Shown: piece after piece, positions 16,307 to 22,851 of the stretch
Position numbering within the stretch: position 1 is the stretch's first letter
Layout: each line of letters opens with the position of its first letter
Virus record (IMG/VR): IMGVR_UViG_3300043466_001639
Location: 1 to 26,723 of that record
Origin: a virus
DNA length: 26,723 nt
Strand: one strand, 5' to 3'
Notes under the pieces: model-generated
Told to the model about the DNA's origin: nothing
Database searches by the model: none
What the model saw: only the letters and a program-made list of their open reading frames with translations
Translations under genes and position numbers: made by a program

Positions 16307-16528
16307 TCACACTTGATGATATTGTTTATTTTGATTCCACCAATTCATTAGGTTCCTCCAATATTTCACAACTGAATTTCCACAGGTTGAACAACCAGAA
16401 TTATTTGGATATGGTGCAGTTGAATCAACAAATTTCACATACAAATCCCAAATGGATGAGATATCTTGTGGTGTGGGTCTAACAATCTTTGCTACCCTTT
16501 CTAATTCATTATACTCCTCAATAGTCAT
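16307..16528 (-). CDS. Small CxxC protein, 73 residues
   Basis: I do not recognise a function. The middle contains SGCSTCGNSVVKYW, a CxxC pair followed by a tryptophan-rich helix (LMNWWNQNK). Small proteins with a GCxxCG segment occur in other Bacteroidota phages and prophages, but their role is unknown to me. One CxxC pair is too few for a complete zinc site, unless a dimer forms. Its start overlaps the preceding gene by ATGA. Confidence 0.6.
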   Translation of the reverse strand: MTIEEYNELERVAKIVRPTPQDISSIWDLYVKFVDSTAPYPNNSGCSTCGNSVVKYWRNLMNWWNQNKQYHQV

Positions 16529-16728
16529 TTCTCATTTAATATTTTTTTGATCTTTATTTCTCTTTTTATGGATTTGATCATTTCATCCCAATCATTGAAT
16601 CCCATATACTCCAAAACCAAATCCATATCTTTCATCAATTCTTTATTCTGTTTTGAGAGCAATCTATAATCCATTGTTCCAATATTTTGTATTGTGCTCC
16701 AATTATTATTTGTATTACTCATAATCAT
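16525..16728 (-). CDS. Unknown small helical protein, 67 residues
   Basis: No known motif. The sequence is polar and probably helical (QNKELMKDMDLVLEYMGFND, then a Lys/Ile-rich tail). Two ATGs are close together at the start (residues 1 and 3); the first overlaps the previous stop by ATGA and is kept. Coupling on both sides supports translation. Confidence 0.55.
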   Translation of the reverse strand: MIMSNTNNNWSTIQNIGTMDYRLLSKQNKELMKDMDLVLEYMGFNDWDEMIKSIKREIKIKKILNEK

Positions 16729-17018
16729 TTAAATCTTATTCCATCTATAAATGGTGCTATACTTTGTTGATAAATGTAAGCAAAGAATGATGTGAATACT
16801 CCACACCAAAATCCACCTAAAATAAAACCAATCCACAATGATGAACATTTAAAACAACTCAACACCATTTCAATTATATGCCAAATGAAATGTTTAACTG
16901 GACTCAATTTGTGATCACCACTTGGTTTTGTAGCATCCAAAATCCAATGTATTGGTTCAAACTTCACAATCAAATGTGCAAGAACAAAAGTATAAATTAC
17001 ATCAATCATCAAATTCAT
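16725..17018 (-). CDS. Small membrane protein with CxxC, DUF1360-like
   Basis: A 97-residue protein with a hydrophobic N-terminus (IDVIYTFVLAHLIVKF) and a second hydrophobic region with CFKCSSLWIGFILGGFWCGV. The CxxC followed by a tryptophan and Gly-rich membrane helix resembles DUF1360-type proteins found in phages and spores, of unknown job. It may bind metal or affect the cell envelope at lysis. It is coupled to both neighbours by 4-nt overlaps. Confidence 0.6.
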   Translation of the reverse strand: MNLMIDVIYTFVLAHLIVKFEPIHWILDATKPSGDHKLSPVKHFIWHIIEMVLSCFKCSSLWIGFILGGFWCGVFTSFFAYIYQQSIAPFIDGIRFK

Positions 17019-17260
17019 AACTTCATCATTTTATTTTTTAATTTACAATTGCTCACAAATCTACCAAAAAATAAATTTGTAGGTTGTGTTTCTACATTAT
17101 CATTACTAAACAAATCAATCAATTCATCTGGCATCAAAATCAAATCATCCCATACATCAATCTCAAATCTGTAATCATTATATTGAATCACAACAATATC
17201 ATTTCTATCCACATTTTCAGTTTCAAGAATTTCACTCCATCTTTTTTTATCCTCCATCAT
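17015..17260 (-). CDS. Unknown protein, 81 residues
   Basis: I do not recognise this protein. It is acidic in the first half (RWSEILETENVDRNDIVVIQ), with alternating strands and a polar C-terminus. No cysteine pairs, membrane segments or catalytic motifs are visible. It overlaps both neighbouring genes by 4 nt, which is the main support for its reality. Confidence 0.55.
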   Translation of the reverse strand: MMEDKKRWSEILETENVDRNDIVVIQYNDYRFEIDVWDDLILMPDELIDLFSNDNVETQPTNLFFGRFVSNCKLKNKMMKL

Positions 17261-17622
17261 AATATTATATTTTTTATTATATCCTTAAAATTTTTAATAT
17301 TTTGTGCTACCTCAAATGCCTCTTCATATTGGCATATTCCCTCATAATAATTCAAAATATTTTTCATCATACTCAAATAATCAAGTGAGACATATGGATC
17401 AATTTCAATCAATCTTTCCAATACATCTGTGAAATCCAAAAACATTTCATCAATTCTATTTAGTTCCAATATTCTGTTTTTGAATAAAGGTGTGAGGACT
17501 GAAAAAAGATTTTGAGCCTCAAAGAATGCATTCTTATTTGAAATTTGTTTTGGATCAATAAAATCAGGAATCACCCTACTATTATCCAAAAAGTCCCTCA
17601 ATAATCTTTTTTCAATCTCCAT
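17257..17622 (-). CDS. Unknown helical protein, 121 residues
   Basis: A mainly alpha-helical protein with regularly spaced hydrophobic residues (FLDFTDVLERLIEIDPYVSL). No known domain was recognised. It could be a small helical adaptor or inhibitor of host function, as many accessory phage proteins are, but nothing in the sequence decides this. It starts 4 nt after the preceding stop and overlaps the next gene by 4 nt. Confidence 0.55.
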   Translation of the reverse strand: MEIEKRLLRDFLDNSRVIPDFIDPKQISNKNAFFEAQNLFSVLTPLFKNRILELNRIDEMFLDFTDVLERLIEIDPYVSLDYLSMMKNILNYYEGICQYEEAFEVAQNIKNFKDIIKNIIL

Positions 17623-17626
17623 TAAA

Positions 17627-17932
17627 TTATATATTTGATTTGTCCTTCTCTCTTAATTTCAATTCCTCCTCCAATGCTTTTTTTATCAATTTTGTATAAA
17701 GTTCCACATCCTCCCAATTTTGTTCCAATCTTGATTCAACAAGACATAAATTGATTGCTAGGATTCTATCAATGAATTTTTTTGTTCTCACCTTCCTTCT
17801 ATTATATTCTCTGTAATATTCCCTTCTATATTCCTTTAAATGTTCTTTATTATTTTCTTTCCACACTTTAAGTGTCTCCCTCATTCTGTCCTTGTTTTTT
17901 AGGTAATACTCCTTGTAATATTCATTATCCAT
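17627..17932 (-). CDS. Charged Tyr/Lys-rich protein, 101 residues
   Basis: The first half is a strongly charged helix with repeated Tyr, Lys, Arg and Glu (NEYYKEYYLKNKDRMRE, then YRREYYREYNRRK). This looks like the linker that follows the zinc pair in many phage HNH-type proteins, but here no cysteine pair or HNH centre is present. It may be a nucleic-acid-binding remnant of such a gene or a separate small protein. The C-terminal half is a Leu-rich helix. Confidence 0.55.
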   Translation of the reverse strand: MDNEYYKEYYLKNKDRMRETLKVWKENNKEHLKEYRREYYREYNRRKVRTKKFIDRILAINLCLVESRLEQNWEDVELYTKLIKKALEEELKLREKDKSNI

Positions 17933-17954
17933 ATCTAATAATTATTTTTTTTAT

Positions 17955-18524
17955 TCAATTTTGATCAAGATCATCAAATATACACCTGACTCTTGATTTT
18001 GGTTGATTCCTCTTTTTTTCATCATTCTCATATTGAACCATAAATTTATCCAAATATCTAAACTTTAAATGTTTTGATGCATCATTTGGATCCAATAAAT
18101 AAACTCTTTTTTTCACTTTTTCATATTTCCCATCCATTGTATTTTTATTCATCATTACTATTGATGTCTTATATTTTGATATAATATCATCAATCTTCCA
18201 AAAATATGTTCCATCTGGTGTTGAATTCACATACAAAATTGTTGTGTTGTCTGGGTCTTGATTTTTTAACTGCATCAATGATTTGTGTTTTTTTGTCTCA
18301 TAAACATATTGATTCCATCTACAATCCCTCAACTTTATTTCAATGTAGAATTTCTGTCCTGTAATTTTATTCAATGCAAAATAGTCATAATGATCCTTAC
18401 CAAGATAACTTGTTTTGTAATAAGTCCATTTGTCTGGTGTGAATAATTTGTGCTCCTCAATGAGTTTATCAAAGAACAATCTTTCCTTAAAACTCGCTTC
18501 TTCAAATTTGTTAGCAAAATACAT
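17955..18524 (-). CDS. PD-(D/E)XK family nuclease-like protein
   Basis: A 189-residue protein with the nuclease core Asp47 (HYDYFAL), then Glu62-Ile-Lys64 (FYIEIKLRD), preceded by an N-terminal helix with Glu14 and followed by an RW/Q-containing segment (CRWNQYVYE). This D...ExK spacing on successive strands is the signature of PD-(D/E)XK endonucleases. These take part in phage recombination, repair or restriction. The Lys/Arg-rich C-terminus (YENDEKKRNQPKSR) may bind DNA. It is the first gene after the terminator at ~18.63 kb, so it probably has its own promoter. Confidence 0.65.
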   Translation of the reverse strand: MYFANKFEEASFKERLFFDKLIEEHKLFTPDKWTYYKTSYLGKDHYDYFALNKITGQKFYIEIKLRDCRWNQYVYETKKHKSLMQLKNQDPDNTTILYVNSTPDGTYFWKIDDIISKYKTSIVMMNKNTMDGKYEKVKKRVYLLDPNDASKHLKFRYLDKFMVQYENDEKKRNQPKSRVRCIFDDLDQN

Positions 18525-18566
18525 AATAAATCTTTTTTTATTATATATTCAACTTTTTTTTAAAAA

Positions 18567-18593
18567 AAAATATAATGCGGTGTTTTTTACAAA
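18567..18593 (-). promoter_or_regulatory. Possible Bacteroidota-type promoter before the nuclease gene
   Basis: On the coding strand a TTTG element is followed after 15 nt by TATATTTT, loosely like the Bacteroidota -33 TTTG and -7 TAnnTTTG boxes, but the spacing is shorter than usual and the second box lacks the final G. It lies just after an intrinsic terminator and ahead of a long coupled gene block, where a promoter would be needed. The AT-rich background makes chance matches likely. Confidence 0.3.
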
Positions 18594-18606
18594 AAAAGAG
18601 GGGTGA

Positions 18607-18651
18607 TAAAAAAAAAATAAAAAAATAACCAGTATGAAATTCACACTGGCT
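18607..18651 (-). terminator. Intrinsic terminator after the zinc-protein gene
   Basis: In minus-strand RNA the arms CCAGTGTG and CATACTGG pair over 8 bp (one G-U), extendable to 10 bp with a further G-U and A-U pair, around an AATTT loop. The stem is followed by ATTTTTTTATTTTTTTTTT. The stem plus U-rich tail is a standard intrinsic terminator. It ends the short unit that begins at repeat copy 4. Confidence 0.8.
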
Positions 18652-18692
18652 ATCTACACATTAAAACTAACAATTCAAATCATAATTATATA

Positions 18693-19010
18693 TTACAAAA
18701 CACTCTTTCCCTTTGGATCATATCCTAAAAAAATGAATCCAAATCCTTCATCAATAAATTTTTGTTTATCACATTCTTTTATTTTATTTGTTAGGACTTT
18801 TTCACCATTTGAAAGTGTGATGTATGAATTCAACCAACTTTGTTTTACAATGTTCTTGCGCTTTTTCTTACCTGTTTTATTTTTCTTTTGATTCACACAT
18901 TCTCTACAACTTCCCAAATATGTATCTTTTGATTCCAAATATGAAAACTCCTCAATACTCAATTCCCTCTTACATAAATTACATATTTTATATGTGTGAA
19001 TTATTCTCAT
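18693..19010 (-). CDS. Zinc-binding (2 x CxxC) small protein, HNH-like N-terminus
   Basis: A 105-residue protein with CNLC near residue 10 and CREC near residue 35, the pairs separated by an EEFSYLESKDTYLGS segment. This matches the zinc-binding start of many phage HNH endonucleases and of stand-alone small proteins of this type. No HNH catalytic segment is seen. Residues ~42-55 are strongly basic (KKNKTGKKKRKN), fit for DNA or RNA binding. The start overlaps the upstream gene by one base (TAATG), and the terminator lies just downstream. Confidence 0.65.
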   Translation of the reverse strand: MRIIHTYKICNLCKRELSIEEFSYLESKDTYLGSCRECVNQKKNKTGKKKRKNIVKQSWLNSYITLSNGEKVLTNKIKECDKQKFIDEGFGFIFLGYDPKGKSVL

Positions 19011-19288
19011 TATCCAAATTTAAAATCTTGAATGGCTAACTGATTAGAATAATAAGTTATTATACTTCCAATTAAATATCCTATTGCTTGTGATAGAGCA
19101 ACAATTGCTCTGTCTTTCCAATTTTTTGATTGTATCATATAACCTACAAATGGGAGTCCCAAGAAAGGACCTATGAATGCAAAACTAAACATACCTATTG
19201 GGTTTTTATCTGCAACAAAAGTAATATAGAAAGTAGAGGCAATTTCTCCAATCACAGCAGCAATTGAAATTATCAAATACTTTTTCAT
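19010..19288 (-). CDS. Small integral membrane protein, 92 residues
   Basis: Three hydrophobic stretches (YLIISIAAVIGEIASTF, FAFIGPFLGLPFVGYMI, AIGYLIGSIITYY) predict a small multi-helix membrane protein. It is not recognised. It could be a second holin or antiholin given that the holin gene is directly upstream, or a superinfection-immunity protein that acts at the membrane. It is the first gene after repeat copy 4, whose core ends 46 nt before the start. Confidence 0.6.
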   Translation of the reverse strand: MKKYLIISIAAVIGEIASTFYITFVADKNPIGMFSFAFIGPFLGLPFVGYMIQSKNWKDRAIVALSQAIGYLIGSIITYYSNQLAIQDFKFG

Positions 19289-19334
19289 AATTTATATATC
19301 TTGAATCACCACCTTTCTATCTATAATTTATACA

Positions 19335-19355
19335 CCTCTTATGTGCGTGGATTTT
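19335..19355 (-). repeat. 21-bp conserved intergenic repeat, copy 4
   Basis: An exact copy in coding-strand orientation. Its internal TAA is the stop codon of the holin gene, so the holin ends KNPRT, as does the unrelated membrane protein at copy 2. The core is followed by TGTATAAATTATAGATAG, sharing the TATAGATA element with copies 2 and 5. The next start is 46 nt away, the longest of the four leaders. Confidence 0.9.
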
Positions 19356-19746
19356 TGGATGTGTTAGCCCTTCTTTCAATGGAGGATGAAATTTTATCCC
19401 ATAATGAATATCCAAATATCAACTGCCAACTTTCATCAATACTCCTCAATTCAACCAGACATATTAGACCTGCACCCAATTTTTCAAGTGGGAGTCCTGT
19501 CTCAAAGATATAAATATTTGTGTAATACAAAAGGAGTATCACAATATTGTAGAATAATATTTTAGCAATACTCTTGCTCATTTTTCTTGATGTGATTTTT
19601 TCACCTTGTTTATTGGCTCTATAAATTCCAAAAAGGAAATCAGCAACAATCAATCCAACTAATGTTAGTGAGATGTGTTTAATTGGTGTGAGTGTTGAAA
19701 AAAAACTCACCATCATATATGTGATAAATGTCTTTACTTTTTCCAT
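19339..19746 (-). CDS. Holin (phage holin family 4-like)
   Basis: A 135-residue membrane protein with an N-terminal hydrophobic segment, a second (LTLVGLIVADFLFGIYRA), and a third after a short basic loop (ILFYNIVILLLYYTNIYIF). The ADFLFGIYRA-KQGEKITSRKM turn and the later CLVELRSIDES segment are typical of the Cph1-type holins (family 4). Holins permeabilise the inner membrane at the end of infection and let an endolysin reach the wall. No endolysin is visible in the window. The C-terminus KNPRT is encoded by repeat copy 4. Confidence 0.75.
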   Translation of the reverse strand: MEKVKTFITYMMVSFFSTLTPIKHISLTLVGLIVADFLFGIYRANKQGEKITSRKMSKSIAKILFYNIVILLLYYTNIYIFETGLPLEKLGAGLICLVELRSIDESWQLIFGYSLWDKISSSIERRANTSKNPRT

Positions 19747-19753
19747 TTATGAA

Positions 19754-20359
19754 TCAATCATTTATATACCATTGTCCATTTGGACAACCATCACAAGGTC
19801 CTGAATATCTACCATTTGATCCAAACCAATAATTTTCTGGGAGATACAATCCTCCAAAATAATTGTTCCTTTTAGCCCTCAATCTATTCACACCATTTAC
19901 TTGGAAATATTCTGGGAAATCAGTAGGGTTGTTAGTAATATATTCTCTTATCCTTTGGGAATAAAATTGTGCATTATTTGATAATTGTTGTCTAATATAC
20001 TCAATATCCTGTCTTGATGAAGGTTGTCCATATTCACTTGATTTTTGTGAAACTGACTTATTTGTGATCTTGAATCCTAAACTGGGTGCTGCTTCATAAA
20101 TACTCCACAATGCTGTTGCTGGTTGAATGAAGTTGTTCATCAAAAATAAATATTGGGCTCCTTGTGGGGAACCTGTGGTGTTGATATCATCAATGAATTT
20201 CATATAAAGATTATATCCAAGGACTTGTTGAATCCTTATGTTTTGAGCAATCAATATAAATGAATTTAATGCATCATCATCAATATTTTGATCAAGATAT
20301 CCTGAATAATATTTTTTGATATAAGAAGTTGTGATGAAATAAACATTATTAGCAATCAT
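19754..20359 (-). CDS. Head-tail connector protein (DUF6712-like)
   Basis: The ORF could open at 20431, but that would overlap the portal by 65 nt. The ATG at 20359 (MIANNVYFITTSYIKK), 7 nt after the portal stop, is a better start, giving 201 residues. Helical segments such as FILIAQNIRIQQVLGYNLYM and FLMNNFIQPATALWSIYEA match the small connectors that follow portals in Bacteroidota phages. These bind the portal ring and form the neck. The C-terminal tail has two CxxC-like cysteines (GPCDGCPNGQW). Confidence 0.7.
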   Translation of the reverse strand: MIANNVYFITTSYIKKYYSGYLDQNIDDDALNSFILIAQNIRIQQVLGYNLYMKFIDDINTTGSPQGAQYLFLMNNFIQPATALWSIYEAAPSLGFKITNKSVSQKSSEYGQPSSRQDIEYIRQQLSNNAQFYSQRIREYITNNPTDFPEYFQVNGVNRLRAKRNNYFGGLYLPENYWFGSNGRYSGPCDGCPNGQWYIND

Positions 20360-20366
20360 ATGTAAT

Positions 20367-21875
20367 TTAATTATTTTGTGTGATATCCCCAAGTAGAGCA
20401 TCAACTTCTGCATCCAATAAACCAAGACCACTCTTGATCAATATGGATGCCTGTTCTTTACTCAATTGATTCTTTTTATATTGGCGGATGATTCTCAATA
20501 ATTGTTGATGTTGTTTTGCTGTTAGATTTTTCACATTCTCATTCACAATCATTTTTTCATCCTCATTATCATCTTCCTCAATTGGTGATAAATTATTTGC
20601 TTTGATTTCATTTGTATCTAATTCAGGATCATATTCAGTTAAATTTTTAGCAACACTTTCATCATATTCATTTTGAATCAACAAATAATATTTTTGTTTT
20701 GCTGGAATTTGACTTTCCAATATTTGTAGAACATCACCCATATTAGTATTTATTTTACTAAATTGAGGTGAATAAACACTTATCTTAAATTCCCCATCAA
20801 TGCCATTTATCCTTCTCAACCAATTGAATGTTTTTTCAATCAATCTTTGTTTTGGTTTTGTATATTGAGTTTGGAATATTTCCAATGATTCCAATAATTC
20901 ATTTCTTGATCCAAGAGCACCAGGTGTCTCAATGCCAAAAAGTGCTGGGTTTATTACTCTGTGTGCTTTGAGGATTCCCTCTTGAATTTGTTTATTCAAC
21001 ATTATGAATCTTTCATCACTTGTGTTTAATTCAATTCTATCAAATGTTGCTGCTGAATCCTTATCTTGTGAAAAAGTAATTAGAACATTACCAGCCATAT
21101 CACTACCTTGATATTGGTTTTTCAATCTCTTGATGATCTCACTTGCCTCCTCTTGACTTGGTTGTCCAATTGGGAAATTTATATGGACAGAAGGATGGAA
21201 TCCATTTTTCACATTATTCAAATGGAAATTTGATACTTCCCATTCCAATTCAATCCATCTCACACCTGCTTCATATTCAGGTCTGGCATAAAATTCTGTG
21301 CCAGGTCTATACTCCTTCACATACAATATTTGTGATTTTTGTGATTTGTCCATTGTTGAAAAACCTTGATATAATACAGGTGGATATTTTTGTAAGTTTT
21401 CCCATCCTTGACTTATGAAATATTGTTCAGTGAATATTCCATCATCCTTCATATATGGATTTGCTATCCTAACTTTTGATGGATCAATATAATTGATTTC
21501 ACTTATCTTGGAACCATCTTTACTCCAAATCAAATTTAAATAAAAACCTCCATACAATTCAAGGTCCATACTGATCTTAAAAAGGATTTCATCACAATCA
21601 TCCTGATTGTATATGTTCTTTAAGAATTGGATTCCCTCTGGTGATAAATCTTGTTTATTCCATCCACCACCACCAATCAACATAGCCTTCTGCTTCACAA
21701 TTGATGAATGGAGACTTGACTTATTAGACAAATCAATTAGATAGTAGGGATATAAATTATTATCACCCCACTCAACCCAATTTTTTGTTCTTGATACTCT
21801 CTCAATTGGGCTTGGAATTGATACTGAATTAAAATTAAAACTCTCTATTATTTTCTTTTCTTCCATTTTTATCAC
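20367..21875 (-). CDS. Portal protein
   Basis: A 502-residue protein forming the ring at the capsid vertex through which DNA is packed. Visible portal features are an early GGDNNLYPYYLIDL-like segment (WGDNNLYPYYLIDLS), the YGGFYLNLIWSKDG strand region, a wing-like LEWEVSNFHLNN area and the long clip/stem helix near residues 270-340 (LNKQIQEGILKAHRV followed by FGIETPGALGS). Residues ~420-440 are very acidic and a helical tail ends the protein. Its start overlaps the preceding gene by 4 nt; an internal ATG at residue 4 is an alternative. Confidence 0.85.
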   Translation of the reverse strand: MIKMEEKKIIESFNFNSVSIPSPIERVSRTKNWVEWGDNNLYPYYLIDLSNKSSLHSSIVKQKAMLIGGGGWNKQDLSPEGIQFLKNIYNQDDCDEILFKISMDLELYGGFYLNLIWSKDGSKISEINYIDPSKVRIANPYMKDDGIFTEQYFISQGWENLQKYPPVLYQGFSTMDKSQKSQILYVKEYRPGTEFYARPEYEAGVRWIELEWEVSNFHLNNVKNGFHPSVHINFPIGQPSQEEASEIIKRLKNQYQGSDMAGNVLITFSQDKDSAATFDRIELNTSDERFIMLNKQIQEGILKAHRVINPALFGIETPGALGSRNELLESLEIFQTQYTKPKQRLIEKTFNWLRRINGIDGEFKISVYSPQFSKINTNMGDVLQILESQIPAKQKYYLLIQNEYDESVAKNLTEYDPELDTNEIKANNLSPIEEDDNEDEKMIVNENVKNLTAKQHQQLLRIIRQYKKNQLSKEQASILIKSGLGLLDAEVDALLGDITQNN

Positions 21876-22267
21876 ATATTTTTATAGTATATAATTTCAG
21901 TATCATCATTACCTGTATAACTTTGATCACTTGAATATGTTAAACTACAAATCAATATTCCTGATTCAACAAGATTTGTTGATTGTGTGAAACTCAAATC
22001 ATATGGTGCAGACATTTCCCATACATTATATGTATATTCACCTGCTGAAATTACAATCTGTCCTTGTGTTAGACCTGATATTGTTCCCACTGAAATTGTG
22101 AATGAGTTCCAATACCAAGGTGCATAACTTGAATCATCCTGATAAAATATTACTTCATCAAAACTACCCTTCCTGATCAACTGCCAGGTGTAGTAAGGTT
22201 GAATCAATGTTGATTTTTCATAAAGAGTTGTGGTGAGAACATTCACACCATCAGTTAGATATAACAT
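21872..22267 (-). CDS. Small beta-rich structural protein, 131 residues
   Basis: A beta-rich protein with aromatic repeats (YYTWQLIRKGSFDEVIFYQDD, APWYWNSFTISVG) and a Gly-Glu-Tyr turn (SAGEYTYNVWEM). Similar small proteins lie just before the portal in other Bacteroidota phages and are believed to be virion parts such as decoration or neck proteins. There is no signal peptide or enzyme motif. It is coupled to the portal gene by ATGA. The role is inferred from context. Confidence 0.5.
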   Translation of the reverse strand: MLYLTDGVNVLTTTLYEKSTLIQPYYTWQLIRKGSFDEVIFYQDDSSYAPWYWNSFTISVGTISGLTQGQIVISAGEYTYNVWEMSAPYDLSFTQSTNLVESGILICSLTYSSDQSYTGNDDTEIIYYKNM

Positions 22268-22270
22268 TGT

Positions 22271-22612
22271 TTATATATTTTTTTGGACAATATTGTCTTT
22301 GTAGTATTTATATATTTTATTCCACATCTCAACAATTTGTTCATTCACAGGATAATCATTCAATTCATCAATATTATCTGTGATATCACTATAAAAATTT
22401 ATGATTTCATTCAAATCACCAAATTCAACATTATACTCATTCTCAATCACTTTATCAATGAATGTTGATAATTCCTTATGTGAAATATTTTTTGATTTGG
22501 CTTTATTGATTCTCCAATTTTTGAAATACACTTTACTGCATTTCTTACAATATGAATTTTTGTTCATTTCCTTTAATGAACCACATTTACTACAATGGTG
22601 ATAAACAGACAT
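22271..22612 (-). CDS. Zinc-binding (2 x CxxC) small protein
   Basis: A 113-residue protein with CSKC at residues 7-10 and CKKC at 22-25, a compact zinc ribbon, followed by a basic patch (YFKNWRINKAKSK). The remainder is an acidic helical domain. The N-terminus resembles that of the 105-residue protein at 18.7-19.0 kb, so they may be distant paralogues that bind nucleic acids. A GATATATAG leader stands before the start. No nuclease motif was seen. Confidence 0.6.
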   Translation of the reverse strand: MSVYHHCSKCGSLKEMNKNSYCKKCSKVYFKNWRINKAKSKNISHKELSTFIDKVIENEYNVEFGDLNEIINFYSDITDNIDELNDYPVNEQIVEMWNKIYKYYKDNIVQKNI

Positions 22613-22653
22613 AAATCTATATATCTATTTATCACCACTATCCTCAATCCAAA

Positions 22654-22848
22654 TCAATCGTGTTTAAAAGTATCATCTGGCAGAACCCAAACTCTATCAC
22701 CCACATATACTGCATTATCATATCTCAATGATTCAATACAAGTATAAAATGCCAAAAATACATCACCACAATCTTGTTCATTATACTTTTTCCCATTATG
22801 ATAAATTGGGAATCTATTGTCTTTTTCAATTTCAATTATCTGCTTCAT
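22654..22848 (-). CDS. Unknown protein, 64 residues
   Basis: I do not recognise it. It is short, with likely beta strands (NAVYVGDRVWVLPDD) and two cysteines that are not paired in a CxxC. It starts 3 nt after the stop of the polymerase-like gene, which implies coupled translation and perhaps a shared function with the polymerase. Confidence 0.5.
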   Translation of the reverse strand: MKQIIEIEKDNRFPIYHNGKKYNEQDCGDVFLAFYTCIESLRYDNAVYVGDRVWVLPDDTFKHD

Positions 22849-22851
22849 ATC

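Noticed and set aside
20360-20431. The upstream start of the connector gene at 20431
   Set aside because: It would overlap the portal by 65 nt and add residues with no resemblance to connectors. The ATG at 20359, 7 nt after the portal stop, is more likely.
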